Numbered from the stretch's first letter, positions 8,908 through 18,747 are shown. The stretch: DNA of 64,000 nt from Roseomonas sp. (GCA_031180725.1 JAPSLO010000012.1:151801-215800); one strand, 5' to 3'. A program made the numbers and translations. The notes: a model not told the origin generated them from the sequence alone.

Positions 8908-10115
8908 CAGACAACTCCCTTGGCGGCGAGGCCCGCCTGGTCAGCTTCGCTCAGGCCGAGTTCCGCCAGGACCTCCGCCGTGTGCTGGCCGAGCGTGGGC
9001 GGGGCGCGGTCGAAGACCAGTGGCGAATCCTGCATGCGGATCGGGCTGACCACCTGCGGGACGCTACCGGCCAGAGGATGCGGCAGGTGGCGCAGCATCT
9101 GCCGGTGCTGCACCTGCGCATCGGCGAAAACGTCGGGCACGGTGTTGATCGGGCCGCAAGGCACGCCGGCCGCATCAAGCAGTCCGGTCAGCTCGGCGCG
9201 TGTGAAGTCCTTGAAGCGCTCGGCCAGCAGCGGTGTCAGCGCGGACTCGTTTCGGACGCGATCGGCATTCTTGATGAAGCGGGGATCCTGCGCCCATTCG
9301 GGCTGGCCGATCGCCTCGCAAAGCTTCACGAACTGGCCGTCATTGCCGACGGCCAGCACGATGTAGCCGTCCTTCGCGGGGAAGACGTCCTGCGGCTGGA
9401 TGTTCGGGTGCCGGTTGCCGGCGCGATGCGGCACCTTGTTGCCGATCATCCAGTTCATCGCCTGGTTGGCCAGGAAGGCGGATTGCACATCCAGCATCGC
9501 CAGGTCGATGGTCTCGCCCTCGCCGGTGCGCTCGCGCTTCGCGATGGCGGCCAGGATGGCGACGGTGGCGTACATGCCCGTCATCAGGTCCACGATGGGC
9601 ACGCCCACCTTCTGCGGCGCGCCGTCGCGCTCGCCGGTCAGGCTCATCAGCCCACCCATGGCCTGGATCATGAAGTCATAGGCGGCCTGGTCGCGCCGTG
9701 GTCCGTCCTGGCCGAAGCCGGTGACGGAACAGTAGACCAGGGAAGGCTTAAGCGCCCGCAAGCTGGCCGCGTCCAGCCCGTATTTCGCCAGCGCGCCGGC
9801 CTTGAAGTTCTCCACCACCACGTCGCAGCGCTGGGCCAGCTCCTTTACCAGCGCCTGGCCCTCGGGTTTGGCAATGTCCAGTGTCACGCTGCGCTTGCCG
9901 CGGTTCACCGCCAGGAAATATCCGGCTTCCTTTGTCGCCGACCCGTCCTTCGCCTTCAGGAAGGGCGGCCCCCAGCTGCGCGTGTCGTCGCCCGCGCCAG
10001 GCCGTTCGATCTTGATCACGTCGGCGCCGAGGTCGGCGAGGATCTGGGTGGACCAGGGCGCCGCCATGATGCGCCCCAGATCCAGCACGCGGATATGCGA
10101 AAGCGGTCCCGGCAT
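8907..10115 (-). CDS. CaiB/BaiF family (class III) CoA-transferase
   Basis: MPGPLSHIRVLDLGRIMAAPWSTQILADLGADVIKIERPGAGDDTRSWGPPF; NRGKRSVTLDIAKPEGQALVKEL; NFKAGALAKYGLD. Confidence 0.92.
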   Translation of the reverse strand: MPGPLSHIRVLDLGRIMAAPWSTQILADLGADVIKIERPGAGDDTRSWGPPFLKAKDGSATKEAGYFLAVNRGKRSVTLDIAKPEGQALVKELAQRCDVVVENFKAGALAKYGLDAASLRALKPSLVYCSVTGFGQDGPRRDQAAYDFMIQAMGGLMSLTGERDGAPQKVGVPIVDLMTGMYATVAILAAIAKRERTGEGETIDLAMLDVQSAFLANQAMNWMIGNKVPHRAGNRHPNIQPQDVFPAKDGYIVLAVGNDGQFVKLCEAIGQPEWAQDPRFIKNADRVRNESALTPLLAERFKDFTRAELTGLLDAAGVPCGPINTVPDVFADAQVQHRQMLRHLPHPLAGSVPQVVSPIRMQDSPLVFDRAPPTLGQHTAEVLAELGLSEADQAGLAAKGVV

Positions 10116-10117
10116 GA

Positions 10118-10726
10118 TCAGGCGTCCACGATCTCGGTCGCGCGCATGGAAGGCCGCGCGGCGAAGCCGCGCTGCCAATCGTCGAAGCGCGGGCAGCGTT
10201 CGCGCCAGCCCAGATCCGGGAAGCGGAAGTCCATATAGGCGCCGGCGATGGCGAAGGTGATCTGGGCGATACCCAGCGGCGCGGCCGCCACCGCCTCGAT
10301 CTCCTTCTCGATCGCCGGCAACACGGCATCCGTCTTCAGCTTGAAGGCGTCCAGCAGGGCGGGCAGCGGCGCCGGCTTGTCGCGCTCATTCCGCCACAGG
10401 ATGAGCAGGTCCAGGAAGCCATTGCCCAGGGCGTGGCGGCGCAGTTCCGTGAAGCGGGTCGTGCCTTCGCGCGGAATCAGCCGATGGCCGGCCAGGCTGT
10501 CCAGATATTCGACGATGACGATGCTGTCGTAGAGGACGGTGCCGTCCTCCAGCACCAGGGTTGGGATCTTCGCCAGCGGGTTGTCCGGCATCAGGTCCTG
10601 CGCCGGCTTCAGCATGGCGGCCACGGTGCGCACCGTGCGGATCCGGTCCGCCAGGCCCAGCTCATGCGCCGCCACCATCACCTTCCGCACGAAGGGCGAG
10701 CGCGGTGACCAGTGGAGCTTCATCAT
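10118..10726 (-). CDS. glutathione S-transferase family protein
   Basis: MMKLHWSPRSPFVRKVMVAAHELGL...NPLAKIPTLVLEDGTVLYDSIVIVEYLD. Confidence 0.9.
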   Translation of the reverse strand: MMKLHWSPRSPFVRKVMVAAHELGLADRIRTVRTVAAMLKPAQDLMPDNPLAKIPTLVLEDGTVLYDSIVIVEYLDSLAGHRLIPREGTTRFTELRRHALGNGFLDLLILWRNERDKPAPLPALLDAFKLKTDAVLPAIEKEIEAVAAAPLGIAQITFAIAGAYMDFRFPDLGWRERCPRFDDWQRGFAARPSMRATEIVDA

Positions 10727-10760
10727 GGGCGCCGATTCCTCCCGGACATGCCGGCCATCC

Positions 10761-10796
10761 CCAGTCTTGGGTCTTTAGGCCAGTCTTATGACATAA
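10761..10796. promoter_or_regulatory. candidate operator in the GST / fumarase-like divergent intergenic
   Basis: CCAGTCTT repeated at 10761 and 10780 (19-bp period), followed by TTATG-A-CATAA inverted repeat at 10786..10796. Confidence 0.4.
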
Positions 10797-10854
10797 ACGC
10801 TTCCGCCCGGCATCGTCCAGCCCTACACTGGCGGCGTCGGAGGAACTGGTCCGC

Positions 10855-11724
10855 ATGGGCATCACGTATGAGGCGGTGAAGGCACTCTCGGCGCAGCTCT
10901 ACGACTGGTCGCTGCGCAAGGTGCCGGACGACACCAAGCTGGGCCTGGAGCGCGCGCTGGAACGGGAAAGCCAGCACGGCGCCCGCGAGATCCTGAAGAT
11001 GATGCTGGGTAGCGCCCGGCGGGCGGAGCAGGAGGAGCGCTTCGTCTGCTCGGATGCCGGGGTGCCCGTGTACCATGTCACCATCGGCACGGCCGCACGG
11101 CTGGATGGTGACATCAAGCAGGCCATCAGCGACGGCTTCGACGAGCTGGTCGCCCGCATCAACCCGCCCCTGCTGAAGCATGTGACCAACCCGCTGACCA
11201 ATGAGCGCGGTTATAAGGGCAAGGATATGCCGCTGGTCACCTGGGACGTCGCCGGCGGCGCGGACTGGGTGGAGATCCTGTGCCAGCCCAAGGCGCTGGG
11301 CTCCGGCCGCTGGGCGGCGCTGGAGACCTTCTCCTTCCCTACCCTCGCGCAGATCGAGGAATATGTGATGAAGGTGGTGATGCAGGCGGGATCGCAGCAT
11401 TGCCCGCCGGTCATCATCGGCGTCGGCATCGGCGGCAGCTTCGACGTGGCGGCGAAGATCGCCAGCAAGGCCACGATGCGTCCGGTGGGCAGCGTGAATT
11501 CGGAACCGGTGCTGGCCGCCATGGAGGAAAGGCTGCTGCGCGCCGTGAACGCCACCGGCTTCGGCCCGATGGGCACCGGCGGCGATACCACGGCGCTGGC
11601 CGTGCACGTGGATTACGCCTCCGGCCACGGCTACACGCCGGTGGCCGTCTGCTTCAACTGCTGGATCAATCGCCGCACCCGCGCGCGCCTGCACGCGGAT
11701 GGCAGCGTGGAGCGCTTCGAATGA
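10855..11724 (+). CDS. fumarate hydratase / L(+)-tartrate dehydratase class I, alpha subunit
   Basis: Fe-S hydro-lyase alpha motifs (GVGIGGSFDVAAKIASKA, NATGFGPMGTGGDTTALAVHVDY, VAVCFNCWINRRT). Confidence 0.88.
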   Translation: MGITYEAVKALSAQLYDWSLRKVPDDTKLGLERALERESQHGAREILKMMLGSARRAEQEERFVCSDAGVPVYHVTIGTAARLDGDIKQAISDGFDELVARINPPLLKHVTNPLTNERGYKGKDMPLVTWDVAGGADWVEILCQPKALGSGRWAALETFSFPTLAQIEEYVMKVVMQAGSQHCPPVIIGVGIGGSFDVAAKIASKATMRPVGSVNSEPVLAAMEERLLRAVNATGFGPMGTGGDTTALAVHVDYASGHGYTPVAVCFNCWINRRTRARLHADGSVERFE

Positions 11725-12359
11725 CTACGTTGCGCAGGATCAGGCTGCCCATGACACCGGAGGAGGCGCGCAGCCTTCACGCCGGCGATGTCGTATTGCT
11801 GGACGGGGAAATCGTGATCTCCGCCGGGCTGCCCACGCATCAGCGCCTGCTGGACGCGGCGCGGGAAGGGCGCGATCCGCCCATGAACATCACTGGTGGC
11901 GCGCTGCTGCATCTCGGCTCTTATAGCCGGGACACGGCGGATGGCGGGCTGGAGGTGCTCTACATGAACCCCACCACCAGCACGCGCTTCAACGCATTGA
12001 TGCCGGAGCTGATCCGCCACTACCGGCTGACCGCGGTAGGCGGCAAGGGCGGGCTGGATGCCGGCTGTGCCCAGGCAATGCGTGACGTGGGCTGCGTCTA
12101 TTTTTCGGTGCTGGGCGGGGGCGCACCGTTGCACACTGCGGCGATCCGCGCGGTGAAGGAAGTGGCCTGCCACGACCTGGTCGCGCATTACCGCCTGGTG
12201 CGGCTGGGGGTGGAAGGCATGGGGCCGGTGACGGTCGGCATCGACGCGCATGGCAACAGCGTCTTCGCTTCTCTCCAGGACAATGCGCGCGCCAGTCTGC
12301 CAGGGATCATGGAGCAGCTCGCCGGGGAGCGTGCGGCGGCGCCGAAGCCCGGGGCCTAG
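11721..12359 (+). CDS. fumarate hydratase / L(+)-tartrate dehydratase class I, beta subunit
   Basis: LHAGDVVLLDGEIVISAGLPTHQRL, GKGGLD, CVYFSVLGGGAPL; ATGA overlap with alpha subunit. Confidence 0.88.
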   Translation: MTTLRRIRLPMTPEEARSLHAGDVVLLDGEIVISAGLPTHQRLLDAAREGRDPPMNITGGALLHLGSYSRDTADGGLEVLYMNPTTSTRFNALMPELIRHYRLTAVGGKGGLDAGCAQAMRDVGCVYFSVLGGGAPLHTAAIRAVKEVACHDLVAHYRLVRLGVEGMGPVTVGIDAHGNSVFASLQDNARASLPGIMEQLAGERAAAPKPGA

Positions 12360-12383
12360 CGTCGCGCAGAGCAAGTGATGCTA

Positions 12384-12406
12384 GGGCTGGCTGTTCAACC
12401 CAGCCG
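12384..12406 (+). terminator. putative hairpin downstream of the beta subunit
   Basis: GGCTGG...CCAGCC stem with 9-nt loop about 25 nt after the stop. Confidence 0.35.
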
Positions 12407-12469
12407 GCCCCGGGGCGCGATCCAGGGCGACAATTCGTCACCGCCGCCCCGTCTTCCCGGCGGGCCGGA

Positions 12470-13696
12470 ATGGTCTATGGGAGGGGTGTGAACGAATCGC
12501 CCCAGCCGCGGCGCAGCCCCGCCGGGTTGCCGCGCCTCGGCCCTCGGCGCCGGGCTGCACTGCGGCGCGAGCCGCCCGCACCCAGCCCGCGCCCCACCGC
12601 CGGCCGGCTGCGCTGGACGCCTCCGGCCCGGCGCGAAGACGGCCTACCCACCGGCGCCTGGCTGCTGGCCTCGGCGCTGGCGCATGCTTTGCTGGTCGCT
12701 GCCGTCCTGCTGGATTTCAGGCCCCCGCCGCGGCAGCCCGAGGTATCCGCCGCCAGCTTCGACATCGTTTTCGAAGGCGGCCCCCCCGAACGGCCGGAAG
12801 CCGAGCCGCCGCCCGGCCTGGAGAACCCGCCGGAGCCGCCGCCGATGGCACAGGCGCCGGCTCCGCCGCCCAGCCCCGCTGCGCCGCCCGAACCGGTCGC
12901 GCCGCCGCAGCCGCCGACGCCTGAGCAGGCCGTCCCCCCACCCGTCCCGCCGCTGGCGCAGCCTCCGGCGCCGGTGCCGCCTGTGGCCGCCATGCCGCCA
13001 CCGCCCACGCCGCCCCGGGCGGAGCCGGCGCGTCCTGATCCGCCCTCCGAGCAGGCCATCCTGCCGCCACTCCCTTCGATCGCGGAGATCCTGCCGTCAC
13101 CGCCGGCGCTTCGTCTGCGCGAAAGGCTGCCGGTGCCGCCCGAAACCCCGCCGGTGCCGCCACAGCAGGCGCCACAGCAGGCGCAACCGCAGCAGCCCCG
13201 CCCGCCCAGCCGCCCGCAGCAGGCGGCGCCGGCCTTCCCGCCGGGGACGCTGTTCGTGCCGGACGGTTTGCAACTCGGCCAGCCGCGACCGTCCCAGCCC
13301 CAGGCCGGACGGCGCCAGGCGCAGGGGCTGGACCTGACGGTGGATCCCCGAATCGCTGAAGGGCAGGCGCGGCCGGACCCCAATCTCAGCGTGACGGGCG
13401 CCGAGGTGGGCGCCGACTGGCGCGCCGCCTTCCGGCGCTGGCTGGACCAGAACATCCGCTACCCGGCCCGCGCGGCGCAGCTTGGGGAAAGCGGGCGGGT
13501 GAAGGTGCAGGTGATCGCGGCGCCGGATGGCACGGTGCGCAGCGTGCGGCTGGTGACGCCCTCCACCTCGCCCTCATTGAATTTCGGGACGACCTTCCCC
13601 TTCCAGGGCGCGCGCCTGCCGCCCTTCCCGCCGCCGGCCGACCCAAATGGCATCACCATTGACCTAACGGTGAACTACATCCTGATCCGGCGCTGA
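12470..13696 (+). CDS. TonB family energy-transducer-like protein, proline-rich
   Basis: N-terminal TM (LLASALAHALLVAAVLLDF), long Pro-rich spacer, C-terminal TonB-like domain (IRYPARAAQLGESGRVKVQVIAAPDGTVRSVRLV). Confidence 0.8.
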   Translation: MVYGRGVNESPQPRRSPAGLPRLGPRRRAALRREPPAPSPRPTAGRLRWTPPARREDGLPTGAWLLASALAHALLVAAVLLDFRPPPRQPEVSAASFDIVFEGGPPERPEAEPPPGLENPPEPPPMAQAPAPPPSPAAPPEPVAPPQPPTPEQAVPPPVPPLAQPPAPVPPVAAMPPPPTPPRAEPARPDPPSEQAILPPLPSIAEILPSPPALRLRERLPVPPETPPVPPQQAPQQAQPQQPRPPSRPQQAAPAFPPGTLFVPDGLQLGQPRPSQPQAGRRQAQGLDLTVDPRIAEGQARPDPNLSVTGAEVGADWRAAFRRWLDQNIRYPARAAQLGESGRVKVQVIAAPDGTVRSVRLVTPSTSPSLNFGTTFPFQGARLPPFPPPADPNGITIDLTVNYILIRR

Positions 13697-13706
13697 GCGG
13701 AGCTGG

Positions 13707-13725
13707 CCGGGGCAGCGCCCCCCGG
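13707..13725. terminator. putative bidirectional hairpin between convergent tonB-like and folC
   Basis: GGGGC-AGC-GCCCC in a 35-bp convergent intergenic. Confidence 0.35.
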
Positions 13726-13731
13726 ATTGCC

Positions 13732-15039
13732 TCAGGCCCCGGTCTCCGTCGCCCCATCCAGCTTCAGTACCTCGCCGGCGAGGTACAAGCTGCCGCAGAT
13801 CAGCACCCGGGAGGGCGGTCCCTCCTTCGGGATGGCGGCAAGCGCCTGTTCCACCGTGCCGCCCGGCCGGGCCACCCCACCGCTGGCGGCGATGATGTCC
13901 TCCACCGACATGGCCAAATGCTGCCCCGGCTCCCGCACCGCCCAGAGCGTCGCGGCATGCGGCAGGAGGGGCTTGAGGAACTCCGGCGCCTGCTTGCCCG
14001 CCTTCATGCCCACCACCAGATGGGTCGGCCGGTCGGCGAAGTTTTCCGCCAGATGCTGGCCGATGACCTGCCCCGCGCCGGCATTGTGGCCGCCATCAAG
14101 CCACAGCTCCCAGCCCGGCGGCAGCATGGTGGTCAGCCGGCCAGCCAGACGCTGCATCCGGGCGGGCCAGGTGGCGCGCGGCAATCCCGCGGCGATGACG
14201 GATTCGCTCAGCCAGGGTGGGTTCCAGGCGCGCAGCGCGGCGATGGCAATGCCGGCATTCTCCGCCTGGTGCGGCCCGGGCAGGCCCGGCGCCGGCAATT
14301 CGTAGATCACCTGCCCGTCCTGCCAGTCGAGCCCGCCATCCGGCCGCCGCCGCACTTCCCAGTCGCGGCCGCGGGCCAGCAGGAGGGCTTCCTTCTCCGC
14401 CGCGACGCGGGCGATCACTTCCAGCGCCTCGGCCGGCTGGGTGCCGGTGGCGCAGGGAACGCCTGGCTTGATGATGCCGGCCTTCGCCTGGGCGATCTGG
14501 CCCAGCGTGTCGCCCAGGAAATCCATATGGTCCATGGAGATGGAAGTGATCGCGGTCGCCGCCGGCGCCTCGATCACATTGGTCGCGTCGAACTGCCCGC
14601 CCAGCCCGACCTCCAGCACCAGCAGATCCGCCGGCACGGTCGCGAACAAGTGGAACGCGGCGGCCATCGTCACTTCGAACACGGTGATCGGCTGGCCGGC
14701 ATTCACCCGCTCCACATGTTCCAGCGCGGCGACGAGTGCATCCTCCTCCACCAGCTTCCCGGCCAGCCGGATGCGTTCGTGGAAGCGCACCAGATGCGGC
14801 GAGGTGTAGACATGCACCCGCAGCCCCGCGGCTTCCGCGATGGCACGCAGGAAGGCGCAGGTGCTGCCCTTGCCGTTGGTGCCGGCGACATGGACCACGG
14901 GCGGCAATCTCCGCTCCGGATTGCCCATCGCGTCCAGGCAGCGCCGCAGCCGCCCCAGGCTGAGGTCGATCAGCTTCGGGTACAGGGCGTGAAGGCGCTC
15001 GATGATGGCGTCAGAGCGCGACGTCGGCACAGCCGTCAC
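13732..15039 (-). CDS. folC: bifunctional folylpolyglutamate synthase/dihydrofolate synthase
   Basis: HVAGTNGKGSTCAFLRAIAEAAG; YTSPHLVRFHERIRL; TSISMDHMDFLGDTLGQIAQAKAGIIKPGVP; WLDGGHNAGA. Confidence 0.94.
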   Translation of the reverse strand: MTAVPTSRSDAIIERLHALYPKLIDLSLGRLRRCLDAMGNPERRLPPVVHVAGTNGKGSTCAFLRAIAEAAGLRVHVYTSPHLVRFHERIRLAGKLVEEDALVAALEHVERVNAGQPITVFEVTMAAAFHLFATVPADLLVLEVGLGGQFDATNVIEAPAATAITSISMDHMDFLGDTLGQIAQAKAGIIKPGVPCATGTQPAEALEVIARVAAEKEALLLARGRDWEVRRRPDGGLDWQDGQVIYELPAPGLPGPHQAENAGIAIAALRAWNPPWLSESVIAAGLPRATWPARMQRLAGRLTTMLPPGWELWLDGGHNAGAGQVIGQHLAENFADRPTHLVVGMKAGKQAPEFLKPLLPHAATLWAVREPGQHLAMSVEDIIAASGGVARPGGTVEQALAAIPKEGPPSRVLICGSLYLAGEVLKLDGATETGA

Positions 15040-15965
15040 GCGGGCTTGGCTTCGGCCACCGGCTCGGGCGCGGGCAGGGCAGGCACCGGCTCGGGCACCT
15101 CCGTCGGTTCGGGCGGCAGCTTCTCCCGCAGCAGGGAGATCAGGCGGGCCAGGGTGGCGCGCATCTCATGGCGCTTCACCACCATGTCCAGGATGCCGTG
15201 CTCCAGCAGGTATTCGGCCCGCTGGAAGCCTTCTGGCAGCTTTTCCCGCACGGTCTGCTCGATCACTCGCGCGCCGGCGAAGCCGATCATCGCGCCCGGC
15301 TCGGCGATCTGGATGTCGCCCAGCATGGCAAAGCTGGCCGTCACGCCGCCGGTCGTGGGATCGCAGAGCACCACGATGAAAGGCAGCCCGGCTTCCTTCA
15401 CCATGCGCGTCGCGATCACCGTACGGGGCATCTGCATCAGGCTGATCGCACCTTCCTGCATGCGCGCCCCGCCTGAGGCGGTGAAAACGATCAGCGGCGC
15501 ATCCTGCAGCACGGCCAGCTTCGCGGCGGTGACCAGCGCCTCGCCCACACCGGCGCCCATGGAGCCGCCCATGAAGGCGAATTCGAAGGCGGCGACGACG
15601 GCGCGGCGGCCCTCGATGGCGCCCTGCGCCACCACCACCGCATCATCCATGGCATTCTTTGTCTGGGCGTCCTTCAGCCGGTCCGAATAGCGCCGCTGGT
15701 CACGGAAGCGCAGGGGATCCGCCGGCACTTTCGGCAGCTCGATGCGCGACCAGCCCTCATCCAGCGTCGCCTTGATGCGCGCCTGGGCGGACAGCCGCAT
15801 GTGATGGCCGCAATTGGCGCAGACAAAGAGATTCCGCTCCAGGTCGCGATGGAAGATCATCTGCTCGCAGGCTGGGCATTTGTGCCAGAGATTGTCCGGC
15901 ACTTCCCGCGGCCCGCCGAACAGGCCCTTGATCTTCGGCAGCGCCCAGTCGCTGATCCAGTTCAT
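15036..15965 (-). CDS. accD: acetyl-CoA carboxylase carboxyltransferase subunit beta
   Basis: Zn-finger CPACEQMIFHRDLERNLFVCANCGHH; ASGGARMQEGAISLMQM; DPTTGGVTASFAMLGDI. Confidence 0.96.
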   Translation of the reverse strand: MNWISDWALPKIKGLFGGPREVPDNLWHKCPACEQMIFHRDLERNLFVCANCGHHMRLSAQARIKATLDEGWSRIELPKVPADPLRFRDQRRYSDRLKDAQTKNAMDDAVVVAQGAIEGRRAVVAAFEFAFMGGSMGAGVGEALVTAAKLAVLQDAPLIVFTASGGARMQEGAISLMQMPRTVIATRMVKEAGLPFIVVLCDPTTGGVTASFAMLGDIQIAEPGAMIGFAGARVIEQTVREKLPEGFQRAEYLLEHGILDMVVKRHEMRATLARLISLLREKLPPEPTEVPEPVPALPAPEPVAEAKPA

Positions 15966-16038
15966 CTCGCTCCGGTCCCCGGGACACGCCAGACGGCGCG
16001 TGCCCGAGTAGGACCTTCACCGGCGCCGATGCAAGGCC

Positions 16039-16055
16039 CCGCCCCCTGGGGGCGG
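16039..16055 (-). terminator. putative GC hairpin 3' of the VTT-domain gene
   Basis: CCGCCCCC-T-GGGGGCGG palindrome. Confidence 0.3.
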
Positions 16056-16078
16056 CCCCGCGGGCCGGGCATGGGGGG

Positions 16079-16759
16079 CTATTCCTCCATCGCTCGGGCC
16101 GCGCGATGGCGCTGCAGCAGCCACAGGCCCAGCGCCAGGGAGCCGGCCAGCAGCAGCCCGGCGATGCCCAACTGCCATGCGCCATCCACCCGGACCCCCT
16201 TGCCCAGCAAGGCAAAGATGACGGTCTGCGGCAGGTAGCCGAGCGCGGAGGCGGCTAGGAAGGGCCAGGCGCGGATCCCGGCCATGCCGGCCAGCAGGTT
16301 CAGTGCGATGTTGCTGCCCACCGGTAGCATGCGCAGCGCCAGCGTCGCCTCGAAGGGGCTGCCGGCCAGGATGTCGTGCAGCGGGCGCAGGCGCTTGCCG
16401 AAGCGGCCGGCCAGGCGCTGCCGGGTCCATTCGCGCCCCAGCAGCCGCGCGAAGCCATAGGCCCCCAGGCAGCCAAGCGTCTGCGCCAGTAGGCCCAGCG
16501 CCGTGCCCAGCACGGTGCCGAAGGCATAACCCCCCAGGAAGGCGATGCCCTGCCGTGGCAGGCCGGCGCCGGTCAGCGTGGCGCCGACCATGACGAAAAC
16601 GAACTCGCCCCACAGCCCCTCGTCGCGGATCGAGCGGTCCACCCAGGCGGTGCCGGGCACGCCGCCCAACTGTCGCAGCACCACGCCCGCCGTGACGAGC
16701 CCGCCAGCCAGCAGCGCGAGTTTCAGCAGCGCGCGCCAGCCTGTCCGCCGAGGGGGCAT
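16079..16759 (-). CDS. TVP38/TMEM64 (VTT domain) membrane protein
   Basis: GAGLPRQGIAFLGGYAFGTVLGTALGLLAQTLGCLGAYGFARLLGREW; hydrophobic segments; LRMLPVGSNIALNLLAG. Confidence 0.82.
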   Translation of the reverse strand: MPPRRTGWRALLKLALLAGGLVTAGVVLRQLGGVPGTAWVDRSIRDEGLWGEFVFVMVGATLTGAGLPRQGIAFLGGYAFGTVLGTALGLLAQTLGCLGAYGFARLLGREWTRQRLAGRFGKRLRPLHDILAGSPFEATLALRMLPVGSNIALNLLAGMAGIRAWPFLAASALGYLPQTVIFALLGKGVRVDGAWQLGIAGLLLAGSLALGLWLLQRHRAARAMEE

Positions 16760-16767
16760 GGGGCCGC

Positions 16768-17574
16768 TCAGGGCGGCGGGATGCGTTCCGGCCGGGGGCG
16801 CTTCCAGCGCCGCTGCAGCCAGATCACGCCAAGCATGTCGGCGATGCTGACCGCCAGCCGGTCCAGCGTGCCGTAATTGGACCTGCCACGCAGGCGCGGG
16901 CGATGGTTCACCGGCTCGCTGACCACCTGCGCGCCCTGGCGCAACGCCAGAGCCGGCAGGTAGCGGTGCATGTGGTCGAAGCGCGGCAGGTCCAGGAACA
17001 GGGCGCGCGGGAACACCTTCAGCCCGCAGCCCGTGTCGGGCGTGGCATCGCCCAGCAGCCGGGCGCGCACCGCATTCGCCAGCCGGCTGCTGATGCGTTT
17101 GACGCCGCTGTCGCGCCGCGTCACGCGGTGGCCTGCGATCAGTGTGGGAATGCCGCCGGCACTCTCGGCGCGGGCGCGCGACCACAGGCGGGGGATGTCA
17201 GCTGGGTCGTTCTGGCCATCGCCATCCAGCGTGGCGATCCAGGAGGCGCGCGCCGCCAGCACGCCGCTGACCACCGCGGCCGACTGGCCGCAGGAGGTGG
17301 CATGGCGCAGTGCCACCACCGGCAGGCTGGCCATGGCCTCCACCAGCCGGGCACCGGTGTCGTCGGTAGAACCGTCATCCACGCAGATGATCTCATGAGG
17401 CGTGTCGCGCAGTGCGGCCGCCACCTCGGCCAGCAGGGGCAGCACATTGGGCCCCTCGTTCCGCATCGGGATAACGACGGAGAGCAGCGGCGCGGGCGCG
17501 GGCGGGTCCTGAATCGGCGGCCAGGGCGCGGCGCCGGGCGGCCGGTCCGGCCCCGTGGGATAATCGGGGGCCAT
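16768..17574 (-). CDS. glycosyltransferase family 2 (dolichol-phosphate-mannosyltransferase-like)
   Basis: LSVVIPMRNEGPNVLPLLAEVAAAL; IICVDDGSTDDT; ATLDGDGQNDPADIP; GCGLKVFPR. Confidence 0.92.
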   Translation of the reverse strand: MAPDYPTGPDRPPGAAPWPPIQDPPAPAPLLSVVIPMRNEGPNVLPLLAEVAAALRDTPHEIICVDDGSTDDTGARLVEAMASLPVVALRHATSCGQSAAVVSGVLAARASWIATLDGDGQNDPADIPRLWSRARAESAGGIPTLIAGHRVTRRDSGVKRISSRLANAVRARLLGDATPDTGCGLKVFPRALFLDLPRFDHMHRYLPALALRQGAQVVSEPVNHRPRLRGRSNYGTLDRLAVSIADMLGVIWLQRRWKRPRPERIPPP

Positions 17575-17670
17575 GGGCGCGGGGTAGCAGGGGGGCGCCT
17601 GCACGGCAAGCAGAGCACGGTAGGCGGCCGGGGAGGTGGCGATGGGCGGCGCGGCGCCTATGATAAAGTC

Positions 17671-18747
17671 ATGCCGCTTGATGCCCGTCCCCTGCTGCTG
17701 CCCGAGACCGAGCGCCCCACGCGCGATGCCCGCGCCGTTGCCCTGTGGCTACTGGGGGTAGCGGGGCTGGTCTGGATCATGGTGGCGATCGGCGGCGCCA
17801 CGCGGCTGACCGGATCCGGCCTGTCCATCATGGAATGGGCGCCGCTGTCAGGCGTCCTGCCGCCGGTGACCGAGGCGGAGTGGAACCGTCTTTACGAACT
17901 CTATCGGACCATTCCCCAATATCGGCTGGTCAATGCCGGATTCGGCCTGGAGGGGTTCAAGGAGATTTTCTGGCTGGAGTGGATCCATCGGTTCTGGGGG
18001 CGCCTGATCGGACTTGCCTATGCCGCGGGCTTTGCCTGGTTTTGGCTGCGCGGCCGCATTCCGCCAGGCTACAAGGGCCGGCTTCTGGGCATCCTGGCCC
18101 TGGGCGGTCTGCAGGGCGCGGTGGGGTGGTACATGGTCGCTTCCGGCTTCGAGGCCGACCGCACGGCCGTTTCGCCTTATCGGCTGGTCATCCATCTAGG
18201 GCTGGCACTCGCGATCTATGCGGCGCTGCTCTGGACCGCGCTCCGCCTGCTGCGACCAGGGCGGGATGCGCCGCCGCAGGCGCGCCCCGTGCGGCGGATG
18301 GTATGGCTTGCCGTCGCCTGCCTTGTGCTCGCCATGCTGGCCGGCGGTTTTGTGGCAGGCATTCGCGCCGGCTTCAGCTACAATACCTTTCCCCTGATGG
18401 ATGGCCGCCTGGTGCCTGAAGGCTATCTGGACCTGTCGCCCTGGTGGACGAACCTCACCGCAAATATCGCCGCGGTGCAGTTCAATCACCGTCTGCTTGC
18501 CAGCCTGGCTGGGCTGCTGGCGCTGGGGGCGGCCTGGATCGCATGGCGACGCCTGCCGGATGGCTTCGCCCGCCGCGCCGCGCTGGCGCTGGCTGCGGCT
18601 GTGGTGCTGCAATACGCCCTTGGCGTCGCCACCCTACTCTGGGTGGTGCCGGTGACGCTCGGCACCTTGCACCAGGCCACCGCGGTGCTGGTACTGACCA
18701 CAGCACTGATCGCCATTTACGCTCTGCGCCGGCCCCGGCCGGAATGA
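17671..18747 (+). CDS. ctaA: heme A synthase (COX15/CtaA)
   Basis: GGATRLTGSGLSIMEWAPLSGVLPP; FWLEWIHRFWGRLIGL; QGAVGWYMVASGF; VQFNHRLLA; LGTLHQATAVLVL. Confidence 0.95.
   Translation: MPLDARPLLLPETERPTRDARAVALWLLGVAGLVWIMVAIGGATRLTGSGLSIMEWAPLSGVLPPVTEAEWNRLYELYRTIPQYRLVNAGFGLEGFKEIFWLEWIHRFWGRLIGLAYAAGFAWFWLRGRIPPGYKGRLLGILALGGLQGAVGWYMVASGFEADRTAVSPYRLVIHLGLALAIYAALLWTALRLLRPGRDAPPQARPVRRMVWLAVACLVLAMLAGGFVAGIRAGFSYNTFPLMDGRLVPEGYLDLSPWWTNLTANIAAVQFNHRLLASLAGLLALGAAWIAWRRLPDGFARRAALALAAAVVLQYALGVATLLWVVPVTLGTLHQATAVLVLTTALIAIYALRRPRPE

Noticed and set aside
12780-13320. CCG-rich repetitive tract as a possible DNA repeat or CRISPR-like array
   Set aside because: Explained by Pro/Ala-rich coding of the TonB-like spacer; no regular repeat-spacer structure
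12475-13455. 326-aa Gly/Ser-rich minus ORF resembling PE_PGRS-like proteins
   Set aside because: Mirror image of the Pro-rich TonB spacer; Gly codons are the complement of Pro codons
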